A DNA stretch of 64,000 nucleotides from the NCBI RefSeq assembly GCF_024170165.1, contig NZ_JALJXP010000001.1, positions 496,001-560,000 on the forward strand, given 5' to 3'. Both the position numbers and the translations under genes were made by a program. Shown piece after piece: positions 62,456-64,000 of the stretch. The notes beneath the pieces are model-generated. The model was given only the letters and a program-made list of their open reading frames with translations. It was not told the DNA's origin and searched no databases. How positions within the stretch are numbered: the stretch's first letter is position 1; every line of letters starts with the position of its first letter. This DNA comes from Pseudomonas nitroreducens (GTDB lineage Bacteria; Pseudomonadota; Gammaproteobacteria; Pseudomonadales; Pseudomonadaceae).

Positions 62456-63085
62456 ATGCTGGAACGACTCTGCGCCTACGCCATCATCGCCGGCGCCCGT
62501 GCGGTGACCGGCCTGCGCAGCCTGTGGCTCGGCACCACGCCGATCCCGGCGCAGCGCATCTACTACGCCAACCACAGCAGCCATGGCGATTTCGTCCTGC
62601 TCTGGGCGTCGCTGCCGGCGGAGCTGCGCTCGCGCACGCGGCCGGTTGCCGGCATGGACTACTGGGGCAAGGGCGGCCTGCGTGGCTTCATCATCAACCG
62701 CGTGTTCCATGGCGTGCTGATCGACCGCACGCGCGGTGCCGAGGGTGGCAACCCGCTGGAACCGGTGGAGCGCGCCCTGGCCGAAGGCGACTCGCTGATC
62801 CTTTTCCCCGAGGGCACCCGCAACCTCGACGAGGAAGTGCGTCTGCTGCCGTTCAAGAGCGGCATCTACCACCTGTCCAGGGCCTATCCCCAGGTCGAAC
62901 TGGTGCCGGTGTGGCTGGACAATCTCAACCGCGTGATGCCCAAGGGCCGTGCGTTGCCTTTGCCGCTACTGTGCACCCTGAGTTTCGGTGCCCCGCTGGC
63001 GGTGGAGGAGGGCGAGGCCAAGGAAGCCTTCCTCGAACGCGCTCGCGAGGCGCTGCTCAAGCTCGCCGCGCCGGAGGGTCGCTGA
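62456..63085 (+). CDS. PlsC-like 1-acylglycerol-3-phosphate acyltransferase
   Basis: 209 aa. Acyltransferase blocks: H40-x4-D45 (NHSSHGD), the Gly/Arg-rich block 2 GFIINRVFHGVLIDR, FPEGTR (117-122, block III) and VPVWLDNLNRVMPKG. Would add an acyl chain to lysophosphatidate or a related acceptor, giving phosphatidate for the CdsA-like gene next door. Start ATG 62456 with GAGGAAC upstream; no long N-terminal anchor, only a short hydrophobic first helix. Confidence 0.85.
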   Translation: MLERLCAYAIIAGARAVTGLRSLWLGTTPIPAQRIYYANHSSHGDFVLLWASLPAELRSRTRPVAGMDYWGKGGLRGFIINRVFHGVLIDRTRGAEGGNPLEPVERALAEGDSLILFPEGTRNLDEEVRLLPFKSGIYHLSRAYPQVELVPVWLDNLNRVMPKGRALPLPLLCTLSFGAPLAVEEGEAKEAFLERAREALLKLAAPEGR

Positions 63086-63086
63086 A

Positions 63087-64000
63087 ATGAACCAGACCTG
63101 GCTGCTCTTCGGTGGCATCGGCGCCATCCTCATCCTCGCCTCACTGGTCGGCGCGGTGCTGCGCTGGAAGGCGCCGCCCGGACCGCACGCGGTGATCGAC
63201 AACCTCAACGCGCGGATCAACGCCTGGTGGGTGATGGTCGCGGTGATCGGCTGCGCCTTCGCCCTCGGGTACTGGGCGGTGATCCTGCTGTTCTACGGGG
63301 TGTCGTTCTACGCCCTGCGCGAATTCCTCACCCTGATGCCGACCCGGCGCAGCGACTATCCGGCGCTGGTGGCGGCGTTCTACTTCGTGCTGCCGATGCA
63401 GTACCTGCTGATCGGCATTGGCTGGTACGGGCTGTTCTCCATCTTCATCCCGGTCTACGTGTTCCTGCTGCTGCCGATCCTCGCCTCGCTGGGTGGCGAC
63501 TCCAAGCACTTCCTCGAACGCGCCTCGAAGGTGCAGTGGGCGCTGATGCTGGCGGTGTTCTGCATCTCCTACGTGCCGGCGCTGCTGACCCTGGAGATCG
63601 CCGGCTACGAGGGGCGCAACCTGCTGCTGATCGCCTTCCTGGTCATCGTCGTGCAGCTGTCCGACGTGCTGCAGTACGTCTGCGGCAAGCTCATGGGCAA
63701 GCGCAAGATCGCGCCGAATCTGTCGCCATCCAAGACCCTGGAAGGCTTCGTCGGCGGCGTGACGCTGGCCACGCTGATCGGCGGCGCACTGTGGTGGATC
63801 ACGCCCTTCAGCTTCTGGCAGGCGCTGCTGATCGCCCTGATGATCAACATCCTCGGTTTCTTCGGCGGGCTGGTGATGTCGGCGATCAAGCGCGACCGCG
63901 GGGTGAAGGACTGGGGCCACATGATCGAAGGCCACGGCGGCATGCTCGACCGCCTGGACTCGGTGTGCTTCGCCGCGCCGGTGTTCTTCCATTTCGTCCG
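63087..64000 (+). CDS. Phosphatidate cytidylyltransferase, CdsA/YnbB-like, partial
   Basis: ATG at 63087, two bases after the acyltransferase stop; open to the window end (304 codons, C-terminus missing). Multi-helix membrane protein with the CdsA signature: SAIKRDRGVKDWGHMIEGHGGMLDRLDS, where the usual IPGHGG is IEGHGG. Earlier SPSKTLEGFVGG is the other conserved CdsA segment. It makes CDP-diacylglycerol from phosphatidate and CTP, supplying the phosphotransferase at 58218. The normal housekeeping cdsA is elsewhere, so this is a dedicated second copy. Confidence 0.87.
   Translation, partial: MNQTWLLFGGIGAILILASLVGAVLRWKAPPGPHAVIDNLNARINAWWVMVAVIGCAFALGYWAVILLFYGVSFYALREFLTLMPTRRSDYPALVAAFYFVLPMQYLLIGIGWYGLFSIFIPVYVFLLLPILASLGGDSKHFLERASKVQWALMLAVFCISYVPALLTLEIAGYEGRNLLLIAFLVIVVQLSDVLQYVCGKLMGKRKIAPNLSPSKTLEGFVGGVTLATLIGGALWWITPFSFWQALLIALMINILGFFGGLVMSAIKRDRGVKDWGHMIEGHGGMLDRLDSVCFAAPVFFHFV

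Overview
The window is high-GC chromosomal DNA from a Pseudomonas of the P. aeruginosa group. Several gene neighbourhoods resemble those of P. aeruginosa: glmR-glmS, the Zur-controlled folE2/dksA2/COG0523/DUF1826 block, Fur-controlled tonB1, and a kgtP-like permease. REP-type palindromes of the genus (GAGCGAGCTTGCTCGCGAA family) occur between genes. The presence of a second, lateral-type flagellar locus and a heme N-demethylase locus suggests the P. citronellolis / P. nitroreducens branch; that is inference, not proof.

Layout. 1-7296: end of a glmR-like regulator, glmS, then a four-gene sugar cassette (NAD epimerase, soluble polyprenyl-type GT2, ArnT-like GT39, SdiA-regulated-type protein) facing a double LAB_N membrane protein. 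7822-12760: kgtP-like permease, DHA2 drug exporter, cyclopropane-fatty-acid-type methyltransferase, GNAT acetyltransferase. 12757-18085: zinc-starvation block with two Zur palindromes. 18086-25552: tonB1 with promoter and Fur box, deoxyribosyltransferase, Ca/H antiporter, lipoprotein, adenosine/adenine deaminase, SDR, LysR regulator, AEC transporter.

25893-33090 (all minus): a secondary-amine oxidation locus. A PAS protein and a sigma54 activator lie upstream of a candidate sigma54 promoter. It precedes a DmmA-type subunit, a ferredoxin-reductase-type subunit and a heme-dependent oxidative N-demethylase, followed by an APC permease.

33452-57911: a lateral-type flagellar system. A PilZ protein comes first. 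Minus operon fliM-fliN-fliP-fliQ-fliR-flhB-flhA is divergent from lafK-fliE-F-G-H-I-J. Then come flgM-flgN, fliD-fliS-fliT-fliK-fliL-fliA-motA-motB behind a consensus sigma54 promoter, a ToxR-like membrane regulator (LafZ-like) with a small membrane partner, and flagellin lafA. Export gate, MS ring, switch, stator, cap and filament are present, but no flgA or flgB-L rod/hook genes are in the window.

58218-64000: a compact membrane-lipid cassette with the gene types of enterobacterial ynbABCD plus an acyltransferase and a small membrane protein. The components are a CDP-alcohol phosphotransferase with unusual active-site Asn residues, an alpha/beta-hydrolase-methyltransferase fusion, a PAP2-dual-specificity-phosphatase fusion, a small membrane protein, a PlsC-like acyltransferase and a CdsA-like cytidylyltransferase cut by the window edge. 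Together they could make an unassigned phospholipid from acyl donor to finished headgroup. This is the best candidate for an undescribed system here.
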